Source: Isoetes taiwanensis (lineage: Eukaryota > Streptophyta > Lycopodiopsida > Isoetales > Isoetaceae). Taken from it: a stretch of 64,000 nucleotides of DNA. Below the pieces are notes generated by a model. It ran no database searches. It saw only the letters and a program-made list of their open reading frames with translations, and had not been told where the DNA came from. The DNA is taken from assembly GCA_021234155.1 (NCBI GenBank), contig JAJEKV010000052.1, forward strand, positions 991,933 through 1,055,932. Reading direction: 5' to 3'. A program made the translations under genes and the position numbers. This document shows, one piece after another, positions 10,811 through 22,100 of the stretch. Position 1 is the first letter of the stretch, and the number at the start of each line of letters is the position of its first letter.

Positions 10811-12180
10811 ATACTAACATCAGATGCCTTTCTTGGAATCTCCAAGGCATTAATTCCAATGCTAAGAGAGATCGGCTAAAGGTTTGTCATTCCTCCATAA
10901 AAGCGATGTTATCTTTTTCCAGGAACACAAACTTCATGATGATGGTTTTGATAATTTAATTTCTAAGGTTCTCCCTCCAAACTTTAAGTTGTGGGCTATA
11001 AAAGCAAATAATAGTTCTGCATGTATCTCCCTTGCCTAGAGGGATAGTATCAACCTTTCCAATATCCAGATGATGCATGATAATGGTGGTAGATGGCAGA
11101 TCCTCCGTGGAAATATTGGTAATACCAGGTTTGCCTTTCTTAATATTTATGCTTTTAATCAACCTGAGGACAGGTATCCTTTCTGGAATATCATCAGAAA
11201 TAGCTTAAATTGTGTTCCCTATGATGAATGGATCATGGCTGGTGATTTCAACATGGTCACCCATAGTTACATGAGAAGCACCAATTTCAGGCCCCTATCC
11301 AATCCAGGGATAGGTTCAATCACATTTGTCGTTTTATACGAATCATTATGAATTGTATGATCTGACACATGGTATAAAGCGTAAAAATATGGCAAAAAAT
11401 TCCGGCTGGTGGGAAGATTTTTCGTCAGCGAAAAACAACGATGAAAGCGTCTGCGAAAAGTTTCCAGCGTCTGTAACTTGATGAAAGCAGCGTCCTTGAC
11501 GCTTAAAAAAAAAAATAAATAAATAAAAAAAATAAAAAATTGGCGTCGTGAAACCTTCTATCTAGCGTGCGTGAAAGTATTTTTCGTCAGACAGCGATCT
11601 AAGATTTCGGCGTCTGCGAAAATAACTCTGGAAAGCGTATCGCGAAAATTTTTCGGCGTCAGCGATCTGAGGTTTAACGTCAAAAAAAAAAAAAAAAATT
11701 TGCGTTCGGCGTCTGCAGCGGTTTTTCAAGTTTTCGCGTCTGCGAAAAATTTTTAAGCGTGCGGCTTTCCGCGAAGCTTTCGGCGTGCATAAAAATTTTT
11801 TCGGCCGGCGAGGTTTTAATCGTTAAATCGTATTTTTATTAAAAAATACGTATTTTTTGACTTTATACGTCAGGAATTGTAATTTTGTACGTATAGAACC
11901 TATCCCTGATCCAATCAAGAGTTGAATTCTTGGTTTCACCTTATTTCTAGCCACAATCTTAAAATTGCCATATCTCAACCTAATCAATTTAGCTGGTTTA
12001 ATCGAAGAAGTGATGATTCTATATACTGCCTTCATGACAGATTTTATCTAAGTGAGAATCTTTGAAATGCAGCCAATAGAGTCTCCAATCTTAGTGGTTT
12101 CACTCTTTCTGATCACTTTCCCCAGCTTAATATTGAAATCAGGGGCAACCCCTATCACAGTAAGAGAAATTCTTTTTTCA
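10811..12180 (+). pseudogene. LINE ORF2 endonuclease (APE-like) domain, interrupted by a hAT-type element
   Basis: The apurinic-endonuclease signatures occur in order: CLSWNLQGINSNAKRDR, QEHKLHDDGF, GGRWQIL, FLNIYAFN, WIMAGDFNMV, then after the insert SWFNRRSDDSIYCLHDRF and LSDHFPQLNIEI. This enzyme nicks the target to prime reverse transcription. Several frameshifts and a stop near 11,037 precede the insert. A 604-bp element at 11,305-11,908 splits the domain after the GDFN motif. Confidence 0.85.
11305..11908. mobile_element. 604-bp non-autonomous hAT-type element with 8-bp TSD
   Basis: The 8-bp duplicate ATCCAATC lies at 11,297-11,304 and 11,909-11,916. The terminal inverted repeat is CAGGGATAGGTTC at the left and GAACCTATCCCTG at the right, perfect over 13 bp. 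The CAGGG start and 8-bp TSD are classical hAT features. The interior codes for nothing but carries about eight copies of a GCGTCTGCGAAAA-like motif (near 11,423, 11,447, 11,467, 11,584, 11,610, 11,656, 11,709, 11,736) and long A-runs. Confidence 0.9.
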
Positions 12181-12182
12181 AA

Positions 12183-13236
12183 TTGAATACTAACCTCTTA
12201 GATCATGTGGATTTTTTGGATGGCTTTGAGCAGGTCTGGAATTGGATTCCTAAACCTACCACTCAATATGGTTGGATGGATTGGTGGCTCAGATCTGCCA
12301 AAAACATTAAGAATTGGCTCAAGACTTGGGGTAAACATATACATTATCAAGAGATGAGACATTTAGAGAATATGAGGCAACAACTCCAGCATGCCCTTCC
12401 TGACCAGCAGGATGATATTAAGATTCATATTGAAAGGGAAGAAATTAAAAGTGCTAATGGCTGGAAGTTTAAGGCCAAAATTAAGGAGCTTAAGGATGAT
12501 GGGCGAGCTAATTAAAAATATTTCTTCATCAAAGCTGAGGGTAAACAGAAAAGAAATCAGATTTATAATATCCAAATGGATGGCTCCAATATTTCAGAGG
12601 ATCAGGAGCTTAAGAAGGCTGCCACCACTCATTTCACAAGGATCATAAGTACTGCCCCGAGTGCAACTGAAGCTCAAATGGTTGACTTCATTAAAAACCC
12701 TTGGTTGAAGACCAGCAGAATGATAGCTCTGATGCAACATCAAAGAAATGGAAAATGGTAAAGCTCCTGGACCTGATGGTTTACGTGTTGAATTTTTCAA
12801 AAAGACTTGGGGAATTATTGGTTCTACCATTACTAATATTTGCAATGAGTTTCTTCTGTCTAGGACTTTGGATTGCAAGATAAATACAAGTTTTATCACT
12901 CTTATTCCAAAGATAGATGAGCCTAGCTCCTTCTCTCATTATAGGCCGATTTCTCTTACTAATGTTCTTTACAAGATTATTACTTCTTCGATTGCTGCCA
13001 GGCTCAAACCTATCTTCGATCAGATCATATCCAATACTCAAAGTGCCTACTTGAAAGACAGAAATATTTTTAACAATATTGCTACAACAATAATTGGTAT
13101 GCATTGGGCTAAAGACAACAATCAGGACATTTAAGCTAGTTATTACCAAAGCCTTTGTCACGGTCAGCTAGAGCTTTTTGATAAGGTGTTGTCAGAAGAT
13201 TGCCTTCTTTATGGAGGTGATAAGTATTTTTTTGGC
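12183..13236 (+). pseudogene. LINE ORF2 RT, N-terminal half
   Basis: The linker (WNWIPKPTTQYGWMDWW and the following helices) leads into the RT fingers: ENGKAPGPDGLRVEFFKKTW, TLIPKIDEPSSFSHYRPISL, TNVLYKIITSSIAARL, QSAYLKDRNIFNN. This is the standard plant L1 RT order. There are frameshifts near 12,515 and 12,740. After the stop at 13,132-13,134 the frame is recoverable only in fragments (ELFDKVL) up to the hairpin element at about 13,237. Confidence 0.88.
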
Positions 13237-13625
13237 CATTCTTGCACTACGACTCGCATGAACACAACAACATCCCGATACCAGAGAACTTCAAATACTA
13301 GATCCGAGGAGAAAAGATTGAAGATTGTCCTAGGCTGGACAAAAGGGCAAAGATAGAAGAGGTTAGAAAGGACAGGAAAGGCCAAGAAAGCGTAGCTCAT
13401 GCAAGAAGAAGCCCCTCCTCCGCATGAGATCAAAGAATAGAAGCCATGGATACTGCTGAGAGATGAGAAAGCGCCGATGAAACGTCGATGAAGAACTCTG
13501 CAATAAGTAGCGATCCCTCAACCTGATGAACGGCCTAGAAATGCATGCGATGCATGCATGCGACGCATGCAATGCATGCATGCTCGTCTCGTGCAAGAAT
13601 GGCAATTCGCTACGCGAATCGATGG
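13235..13625. mobile_element. Hairpin element, copy 1 (~0.38 kb) inside LINE RT; Helentron/HINE-like
   Basis: The ends carry GCCATTCTTGCAC (13,235-13,247) and, inverted, GTGCAAGAATGGC (13,591-13,603). Beyond the right repeat sits a hairpin (AATTCG at 13,604-13,609 with CGAAT at 13,615-13,619) and then GATGG. The heptamer CATTCTT occurs at 13,237-13,243 and again at 13,626-13,632, where the LINE frame resumes (LNNSRSSVLING). An internal hairpin pairs CTCATGC (13,396-13,402) with GCATGAG (13,422-13,428). An alternating GCATGC tract precedes the right end. Related copies lie at 34.33-36.07 kb. It is non-coding. Confidence 0.72.
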
Positions 13626-14340
13626 CATTCTTAATAACTCTAGATCCTCTGTGTTAATTAATGGAGAATGTAGTCCTTTCTTTGAAATCAAGAGGGGGGT
13701 TAAAGAGGGGTGTCCCCTTGCCTCCTTCCTCTTCCTCATCATTATGGAACCTCTACACAGTGCCTTCAAGTCTGTTGCTCAAGATAATCTGATCACTGGT
13801 CTCAAGCTACGTCGAGAGAGTGCTCAACAATTTTTCCTTAATGCTCATGTTGCTGATGACACCTTCCTCTTCATTCAAATGGACCAGCAATCTATTGTTA
13901 ATGCTCATAGGACTCTTTTGGATTTTGGTATCTACTCTGGCTGTAAGATCAATCAAAACAAATCCAAGCTTTTGGCATGGGATTAGCTAATCGGAGGCCA
14001 AACTGCTATGGCCTTTGGGTGTGAGTATCTCCCTCCTTGCTCTAAATCCAAAATTCTTGGGATTCCTTTTGCTTTAAGAACGAATGCTAGTGATGTATGG
14101 ACTGGTATCATTAATTAATCTAGCAAAAAGGCTGACCTTTTAACAGCAAATATTTATCTAAAAATGGTCGAGCTATCATTGCTAGTTCTGTTATTTCCTC
14201 CTCCCATGTTTATCAGTCCTCCATAGGTCACAAGGAAATTACAAGGGACCATTGGTAGGTTCATTGCTAGTGGAAGCAATAACAGATGCTGGATCCCGGT
14301 TTCTATGGTAGAATATTGTAAAAAAAAGGAAAAATGGGGG
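13626..14340 (+). pseudogene. LINE ORF2 RT, C-terminal half with VADD catalytic box
   Basis: After the hairpin element the RT resumes with SSVLINGECSPFFEIKRGVK, EGCPLASFLFLIIMEPL, then AHVADDTFLFIQ (YADD-type box with V for Y; both Asp kept) and INQNKSKLLAWD, followed by a stop at 13,984-13,986. The following text (ILGIPFALRTNASDVW) is the usual post-RT segment and contains stops. Confidence 0.85.
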
Positions 14341-14371
14341 CCTTGGCACTATTGACATTGAGAAACAAGGT

Positions 14372-15740
14372 GTGGCTTTAGCTGCTAAGTTTATTTACAG
14401 GGCTAGCCATAATCTTATCAATCACCCTGTTTCTGATCTTATCAAGCATTATACTTTAAAGTGTCATCCCTTTGGTTGTAGAAATGTAAGAATGTCTCTT
14501 CCTTACAGTCTTTTCTTTGATTTCTCTATTCTTAACAATATTCCAAGGGATTATCAAGAAGTGGTTAAATCTTGGAATGCTGTCAAGGGGATGTATTCTT
14601 GGAAAGAGGGTCTCTCCAGAGATCAACCCATATTTTGGAATCCCTCTCTTCTTCTTAATGATCCTCACACATGCCTTGCTATTCATTTTCCTCATTAGTG
14701 CAGGAATGGACGGATATTGGTATCATTCATATTGATCATTTATTTAATAACAATGAGTTTATTGAATTTCAAGACTCAGCCTTGAGCCATCTTGGGAGGG
14801 AGCATGCTATCCTATACAACATCATAAAGAATACTATCTGTGCAAGGCACATTGAAGATGAGCAAACTCAATGGCATGTTAATGGTATTGCTGGGTACAA
14901 AGTCAAGAAGGCTTACGAATTCCTCACTCTTTCTTATACTCTCACTATTCATAACAAGTGGGGAGTTGATGAGGGCAGATGCCTTGTAAATCTCAGATTC
15001 ATGTGGCAATCTCCAACCAATCCAAAGATCAAGGCCTTCATATGGCAGCTTTGGCAGAAAGACCTGGCCACTAACTCCAAAAGATATAGAATTGGTATGG
15101 CATACAATGACATTTGTGATAGATGTGTGCAGGGTCAAAAAAATGAAGACCATCTCTTTAGCATTGCATTTGGTCAGAATGGGTGTTAGAACTTGCTTCT
15201 GATAAGCTTAACATGCCTAATCTGTCTAACACTCCCCTAGTGGATATCCTTTTTCCTCGTTCTCCTTCTGATTGGAGAATTTATAGTTTTCTTTGGAGAA
15301 TGTGGAAAGCTAGGAATGCCATTATTTTTTATCATGAGATCATCTGGCCGAATGCAATTATTAAATAGACAGAATATGATATTTTGTGGATTAATGAGGT
15401 TTTCCTATCTCACTAATCTTGAATTGTGCTTTTCAGGCAATACCTTGGTGCTGATCAAGTTGATGAGATGGGATAGAATCAATCTGATGGCCAGCGATCT
15501 TTGGCTGGATCAATTTGGCCTAGCCTCCAATGTTCTTCATGGAGATGAATGCAACTGTGACTGCTCCTGTATTTAGAACTTTGATGCGTGTAGAGGCATC
15601 TTATGTGATGCCATTGACCATTCTAGAAGAATTAATCCTGCACTGACTCAATTCTGCAACTGTCCTTACTGCCACTTCATCATGCTCAATAAGGGAATTG
15701 GCCGAAAAGATAAAGAAAAGAGGAAGATGGATGCCAACTG
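14372..15740 (+). pseudogene. LINE ORF2 C-terminal region with zinc motifs
   Basis: The thumb and C-terminal text includes LPYSLFFDFSILNNIPRD, the zf-RVT region PKIKAFIWQLWQKDLATNS with ICDRCVQGQKNEDHLF, the WRIYSFLWRMWKARNAIIF block, and near 15,650-15,690 a CNCPYCHFIM cysteine cluster. Frame changes near 14,695, 15,185, 15,366 and 15,580 break it. The CNCPYC motif resembles the CPCPNC motif near the start of this LINE (about 9,265). Confidence 0.75.
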
Positions 15741-15946
15741 ACTCTATTAGTTTTTTGTGACTTCCTTTCTATATATTTGGCTTTGTCTATTTCAAGGGTT
15801 GTAGCTTCTCTCAAAAGCTTTTTTCGAGTGGGGACTATATCAGGCTATTTTTGGATCTAGGGTCTAAGCAGCTTTGCTGTATTCCTTGTTTGGGTCCTAT
15901 AGGCCAATTGGTTACCGCGAACGATAAAAATCAATTCAATTCAATT
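15741..15946 (+). mobile_element. LINE 3' UTR ending in an ATTCA microsatellite tail
   Basis: The non-coding 3' end contains TTGTTTGGGTCCTATAGGCC and ends in AATTCAATTCAATTT (15,932-15,946) instead of poly(A). A diverged copy of the same 3' end occurs at 51,920-51,996 with a TATTC tail. Confidence 0.7.
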
Positions 15947-16880
15947 TACTACTTGATGTCAGTTAGAACCCCCAAGTATTTTGAACACGTCTTTATCGTG
16001 GCATGAACTTGATGAAGGTGTTTTTCTAAATCCATTGGTATTTCAAGATGAAAACATTTCCAATAATCAATCCATTGATGTTAATATTGGAATGTTTGTC
16101 AGAGAGCAATATTTATGTCCCTCAACATATAGATTGTGGGCGTATAACGAAGGGATTATATGTGTATGCAAGGAATTCTGAGCACTTGATGAAGTGAGCC
16201 TGTTTGGGACTATTGGATTTATTGTAGAATGTTATGGGTTCTTAACACTAGATCTGTCCCGTGATGGACCATTAAAGGGCATTTTGAAGGTTCACAAGAA
16301 AAATCATATATAATCAAGAGCACAAAAACTGGCCAAACCCTTTCTAAAAATTCATATATAGCAGTTTTGGTTCACATGAAAAATACACAAAAATGTATCA
16401 TCTCCCATTCTTGTGAGTTATGCAATAGCAAACCCAAGGGGGTCAAGTACCAAAAGCTTCATGTTCACACAAAGTAAAACTGTCTTAACGAAAAGATTTT
16501 TTTGGCTATAATGTCATTTTTCTACACGAGATATAAAGTAAGACACAAAAAACCCATCACAATCCGAAGTCTGTGAAGGAAGATAGAGCCATTCAAACAT
16601 GACAGAGTCAAAACTGTCTTCTGCCTTCTGAGAACCAATATTAATTCCCAGAAAACAGTTGTGGTATAGAAACAACAACATTTGGAAGGAGATCAATTTT
16701 GAGTTTAATTTTGACATATAAGTAGTTTACGAGGTCCTCGATCCTCGAAAAATGTTTTTGTTGAGTTTGAATTTGATGTTTTGACTTTTACTTCTAATTT
16801 CAATTTTAGGAAATTTATACAAATAGATAACACTGCTACATATGAATCTAAGTTGTCCTCCAAAAAGTCACATTATAGAA
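15947..16880. other. Intergenic, no recognised gene
   Basis: AT-rich sequence. A 66-codon + frame (15,981-16,181) has no recognisable domain or coding context. Nothing else is supported. Confidence 0.4.
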
Positions 16881-17057
16881 GTTTATAAGGATAAGGTGGC
16901 CGAAATATGGAATGGAGGAGCTCTTACATAAGATTTGCAAAGGTTTATAGCATGTATTCGTATATGCCACCATATTTTGCTGACGGTGGCGTCCAGGGTT
17001 TGGATATGCAGTGGAAATTTTTTTTGTTTTGGCAGGGTCGGAACGCTAGCAGGGAGA

Positions 17058-18347
17058 CCATGGAGTTGGAGTCGGGAGCGGAGAACCAGGTGGCGGATTG
17101 GAGTGACCACGTTGGAGGCGAGGAGGAAGAATCGGCATGGGCGGCCTTCTTTGGGCTTCTGTTGGAGGTAAGTCAGAGCATAGTGTTAGCATTCTGTCTG
17201 TGAATTTCGTTGCTTCTGGCCACCTTATTGAAGCCTTAAATTCTGTCTGTGAATTTCGTTGCTGCCATCTCTGTTGGAGCTGCCAAAGGTCTCTACAATT
17301 CATAGGTAAGATGTTAAAGAGGCAGGCTAGGAGAGGGAAGGGGGAGAGTGGAGTGAATTTGTATGCTGGAAGCATAGATGAGGCCATAGATCTGTGTAGG
17401 AAGGGTAGGGGGAGTGCGAGGGGCAGGGAGGATGGGAAAATTGCAGAGGAGGGAACCGGGTTACTTGATGTGAGTGTGAGTCTGGGATATGCAGGAATGG
17501 ATATCCCAGAGGACATGTATGATCGTCTAGTAGGGTTTTGCAAGTCTGAGACATTAGCAGGTGCAGTGGCACTTGAAAGGGGTTCGGAGTGGACCACCTG
17601 CATTGCCAGGCAGTCTTTTGGACAACCATCAAAACTCCAAGACAAGTGAACACTGTGCACAATAAAGAAATTCTTTGGTTGGGGTATGCAAAAGCCAGCT
17701 GGGGTCCTCCTGATTTGCAAAGCCCGAAGAACAAAGCTTCATTGCTTGAGGGTATTGTGGGCTCTTGTCTTAAGGATTATGGTAAAGTGCATCATAAATT
17801 CAGTCTACATAATGTCCTTTGAAAAGCAAATAGAGATAGGAAAGGATTTGTACTGCGTTATGGCTTTGGGGGATACGAAAAGAATCTTGTTGTCTTGGAC
17901 AACAAGAACATCTACATAGGGCTGCCCATTATATGAATTATCATGGGAGGAAACAGATGTCTGCTAGTCTTGTGTACACAGTATGTCGAATGTTACGCAC
18001 AAGGAAGTTTGTCTTTGTCTAGCCAATGGATCTTGCCGTCCAACACCGCATTCATTTTTGAGCCGCAGGGGTGAAAGCGGCACGGAGGATGACCTTGAAT
18101 CGAACATGCTATGCCAAAGCGATGTTAGATGCATGCTCTTTGGTGTGTCTGTTTGGGATAACGCCCGGTGGAGAGGATTGGGAAGGCGAGGAAGAGGTAT
18201 TGGGACGATGCAGGCAGCGAGGGCGATGACGATGCGCACTTTGTTGATGTGGAGGAGGAAGAGTTCAGGCCAGTTGTAGACGGAGATTTCAGCGGGGTTG
18301 ATTACATACCCTTGGACTTGCTTGATCACACTATGGCAGTAGGATAG
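17058..18347 (+). CDS. Putative multi-exon gene of unknown function, 5' exons
   Basis: A good initiation context (ACCATGG at 17,058) starts an acidic exon reading MELESGAENQVADWSDHVGG and ending LLLE before a strong GTAAGT donor at 17,167. A later open stretch (about 17,310-17,649) reads GSIDEAIDLCRKGRG, then LDVSVSLGYAGMDIPEDMYD. A further acidic stretch (about 18,200-18,347) ends DYIPLDLLDHTMAVG and stops. I recognise no domain, and intron phases between exons could not be fixed, so this may be a decaying gene or a captured fragment. The antisense frame over 17,046-17,720 looks like a shadow, because the sense side has the start context and donor. Confidence 0.35.
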
Positions 18348-18600
18348 TGTCCTTTTGGTCACTTGTTTTGTTCTTATGGCATCGGGATAGTGTGTTGTTC
18401 TTCTACTGTTTTGTTCTCATGTTTGTGTTTGTTGTATTTGGACTACACATGGAATATGGATGTGTACTTTTATGTTGAATTGAAGTTTCCTTGAAGCTGA
18501 TTTATAAGAGTAGTTCGATCCTAAGTTCTATGTTGTTCAAGCTAATTTAGAAGAGTAGTGTCATACTGGTTATAGCACATGCTCGCATTTGACTATGCAG

Positions 18601-19166
18601 GTATGCCAGGAATTATGGAGGCGAATGGGCACGTTGTGGTGCCTGAAGTTATTGAGATAAGTGACATCAATAGCGACGTGGCTGTGCCTGGCCCTCCTTC
18701 TCGTCCAAGTGCTCCGCCTCCTGTGCCAGTCACAAATGCTCCCCATGTTGGTAATGCTGAAATGCCGCGCATTGTTCCCATGGCAGTTGCAAACGGGCTG
18801 CCACATCCCAGCCCATTGCCCCCTGTTGCAAATCTTGTGGCAAATGGGCTGCCACATCCTGTGGTTGCGTCTGCAGTGAGCGAACATGTGCATGTAGCGG
18901 CGGAGCTGCTTGAGAACGTTGTAGGGATAAATACAATAGCTGAAAGGGTAGCAGCTGCAGTTAGAGTGCTTCGGAGTCAATTGAGCAGGCTTTTCCATGC
19001 GTTGGAGCAATGCATCGGCCTGATGGAATGGGAACAGGTTAATATGTCTGTGGAAGAGAGACAGGCATTGAGGGCCCATATGAATTTAGCCAGGGAAATG
19101 TTGATTCGTGAGCTAAGACGAATCGATAGTCTGCAGCGAAGGCATGCTGTTGCCTTGAATCTCAGG
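18601..19166 (+). CDS. Internal exon, Pro-rich then helical, unknown function
   Basis: The exon is bounded by an acceptor (CTATGCAG at 18,593-18,600) and a possible donor (CTCAG/GTACAA at 19,167). It reads MEANGHVVVPEVIEISDINS, a Pro-rich linker with a duplicated VANGLPHP motif, and a predicted helical C-terminus (LRSQLSRLFHALEQCIGLME, MNLAREMLIRELRRIDSLQR). The EVIEISD box and helices suggest a nuclear protein, but I recognise no family. It may belong to the gene starting near 17,058. Confidence 0.4.
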
Positions 19167-19174
19167 TACAACTA

Positions 19175-22100
19175 GTTCTGATTTCTTGCTTGCATGGCAT
19201 GTATAGCATAGCATTGTGTGTTTGAGCATTTACTTGTGCATTGGAATGAGGATGCAGGACATGTGACCAGAAAGAATAGAAAGGCAAAAAAAAGTTGTGA
19301 TTTCTTTTTGTAGGCATGAATGATTGACATTCACTGCATGGGAATAGCCCCCCCGGCTTTAGGCCGTGGTGGAGCATTGAAGAGCGGCTTTCTTGAGGGG
19401 TTCAACTCCCCGTGCTCCTTGCTTGATTGCTTGTTAGAGCGTGCAGGTTATGTACAGGTGAGGATGTGCGCAGGAGCAACACGTGCTGAATGGAGGACAT
19501 GCATGACCAGGTATGAACATGTGGCTGTCATGGTCCTATGGGTTTCGAGCATGTACAGTCAGTTTGATTTGCTGTTATTGTTGGCAGGTTGTTGCACAGG
19601 GAGCCAGACTTATCTCAAATGCAGTACGAGCTCCTATTTCAAACTCATATATGTTGTGAGCAGAGGTGAGTTAGACCACTCCATCATTGCGCATATAATT
19701 TTGCATTATCCAGTTTTACATTTCTTTATGCGAAGGGCTTTATATTCTTCCTCTGGAATTTGAACAGTGAGTTGCACATTGCTATTCTACTTCTTTGTAC
19801 AGATCTAAAGGCCACAGTGATGGGGCAAAGGAAATAAATCTAGAACCTTAGTTTTAGATAAGTTTACTTGTTATGCTCATATAAGAACATGACTATTGAT
19901 TTGCTTTTATGGTGAAAGACAAATTTCTTTGGAGTTGGCATGTTTGGTAGTGTAAACAAATGAATGACGTATTAGCTGCTGGTTACTACCTTGTATTTCA
20001 AGTTTACAGATCATTTTCATTCTGTTTATGAATAGGGTGAGCCAAAATGATGATCTCGCTGCACAATAAGCTTAGGTTCTCTTGTCATTTATTTGCTTGC
20101 AGTGTGGGACATCTTTGGCGATCTATTTCCTCATGCAGTCTGCCCTGGTTACAGCACTATAGTAACATGATATGAAAAGTGTTCTTGAGTTGCTTTGTGT
20201 TGTATAGTTCTTGGAACCCATTAGTGAAGGTGATCACGTGTGTATATACGAAATGCAGCATGCAAGAAGGAGCATTTTATTTAGCAGGATATGAGAAGTC
20301 CTGTTTTCCTGGAATAACCCATTACTGAAGGTGATCACGTGTGAATATACATAAGGCAACATGCAAGCAGGAGTATTTTATTGTTGCAGCATCCACTCTC
20401 TTATGTTTAAGGTAATTTCAAGTATCAGTCTTTCTAACATTCATAAGAAGTAGGATGAAAGTGCATCTAAAACTTGTTTTTGTCACAGACCTGTGAGCTT
20501 TTGTAGTATTTATTCATACTTCATATGAAAGTACGAGGTTTCAACAATGCAGTTACGCAAGTATCTTTTGTTTATAGCCTCTATTTCATCGTTGTTGCAT
20601 CAAATACGAACTTATTATGTTTTTATAGGACATCCAACAGCAGGTATACAATAAAAAGATCCTCTGTCTAAAGTTATACATGATTCCAAATCTATAAGCC
20701 TTGGAACATGTCTCTTTTATATGACATTCTTCGTAAGTTGTTGGAGTTGGGCATGGTATATCAGCAAAAAGCATTAGATCGATGAAAGGATAGTCAAATT
20801 CAAGGACAAATGTTTTTATTTTAAGGTATTAAGTAAACTTCATTATGTTAGGTTTCCATGTTGCTCAGAGTCAGAACAGGTCTATGCTATGCTGCAGCCT
20901 GCACTGCCGAAACGGGTAGAGTGCGCCTTGCATGAGATACACAAATTCATCACATGGTATGCCTGACACCATTTGGCCCAGTCCTTCAACTGCTTAGGGC
21001 TGAGACAGTTTCATTCTACCGGCAAGTAATTATCAGTTGCAATGTGAATGGCTTGTTTCAAAACTATCTGTGCATTCAGGTTGTTGTGTGTACAAACATT
21101 GGTCTGCCTCTGATGGCAAGGGGTTCAATTCCCCTCTTTTTGCATCAGTCTTTGTGACACAGATGTATCTTGACTTTAGGCAATGGTTTATAAATCTTAG
21201 GCTGATGTGGAAATGGCAGTTTGACCCCATCATGGAGTCACTAGACGGTGCACGAAGCTCATGAGGGAATAATTGAGGGAATATTGCAGTGATCAATGGA
21301 CATGAATGAACGATAAGAAGGAATGAACGATAAACACTTGATGCAATGCAAAAACAAGCTCGTGAAAAGAGCAAAAGACATGGTAAATAAAAATCAAAAC
21401 CAATTTCTGTACCTGCCCATTACTGGTCCATAGTCCATTTAAAAATCAATAATATCCTTACGTTAGTCCATCTCACGTTGAGTTTTGGGACATGAGTAGC
21501 TCCTGGACCACTTTGTTCATAAAAAATATATGTTGCTCGTTATCTTGAGGATTGTTTTAAAATACTGCTCAGCCAAACATACTTTAAAAAATCTGTAAAT
21601 CACAAAAATACAAAGTAACTAGATGATAGAAATGGAGTTATTAAATCAAGATGATTAACGCTAGAGGCTCTACTTTAAATAAGACAAAGCATATTCTGCA
21701 TTCCAAATGTCCTCATCTCAGAAGATCAATTATACAACTGTAGTGCTACAAATGTGGTTGAAATTTGATGATCTAGACTCAAGGAACAGAAGGAAAAACA
21801 ACCTTCATCCACCATGCCAACATGGCCGCAAGCTGTGAGAATTCTTCAAAAGATCATGGGGTCATGTATCAAGCCTTCCAGCTGCATCTTCAGTATTTAA
21901 GCACCTTCTTTCCATGCCCATGCAAAACATGTAATGCAATTAGGACGATCCACAAGACATCATCTCACCTATTCATCATGAAAAACGAAGTGAAATACCT
22001 TGGACGGAGGTCCGCCGCGCTCTGGACTAGTGCAACCACTGATGTATTCCAAAGTAAACCTAAACCTAGAATGCTTTGTATTTCATGGGAAATTGTTTAG

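Noticed and set aside
17046-17720. 224-codon minus-strand open frame
   Set aside because: Low-complexity Ser/Pro text antisense to the + strand exons, which have better start and splice signals.
19397-19411. tRNA-like T-arm GGGGTTCAACTCCCC with GGAGCAT / GTGCTCC ends
   Set aside because: Only about 19 nt lie between the acceptor-like and T-arm parts; no D or anticodon arm. Not a tRNA gene; at most a SINE-like B box.
21120-21134. Second T-arm-like sequence GGGGTTCAATTCCCC
   Set aside because: No cloverleaf and no acceptor complement around it.
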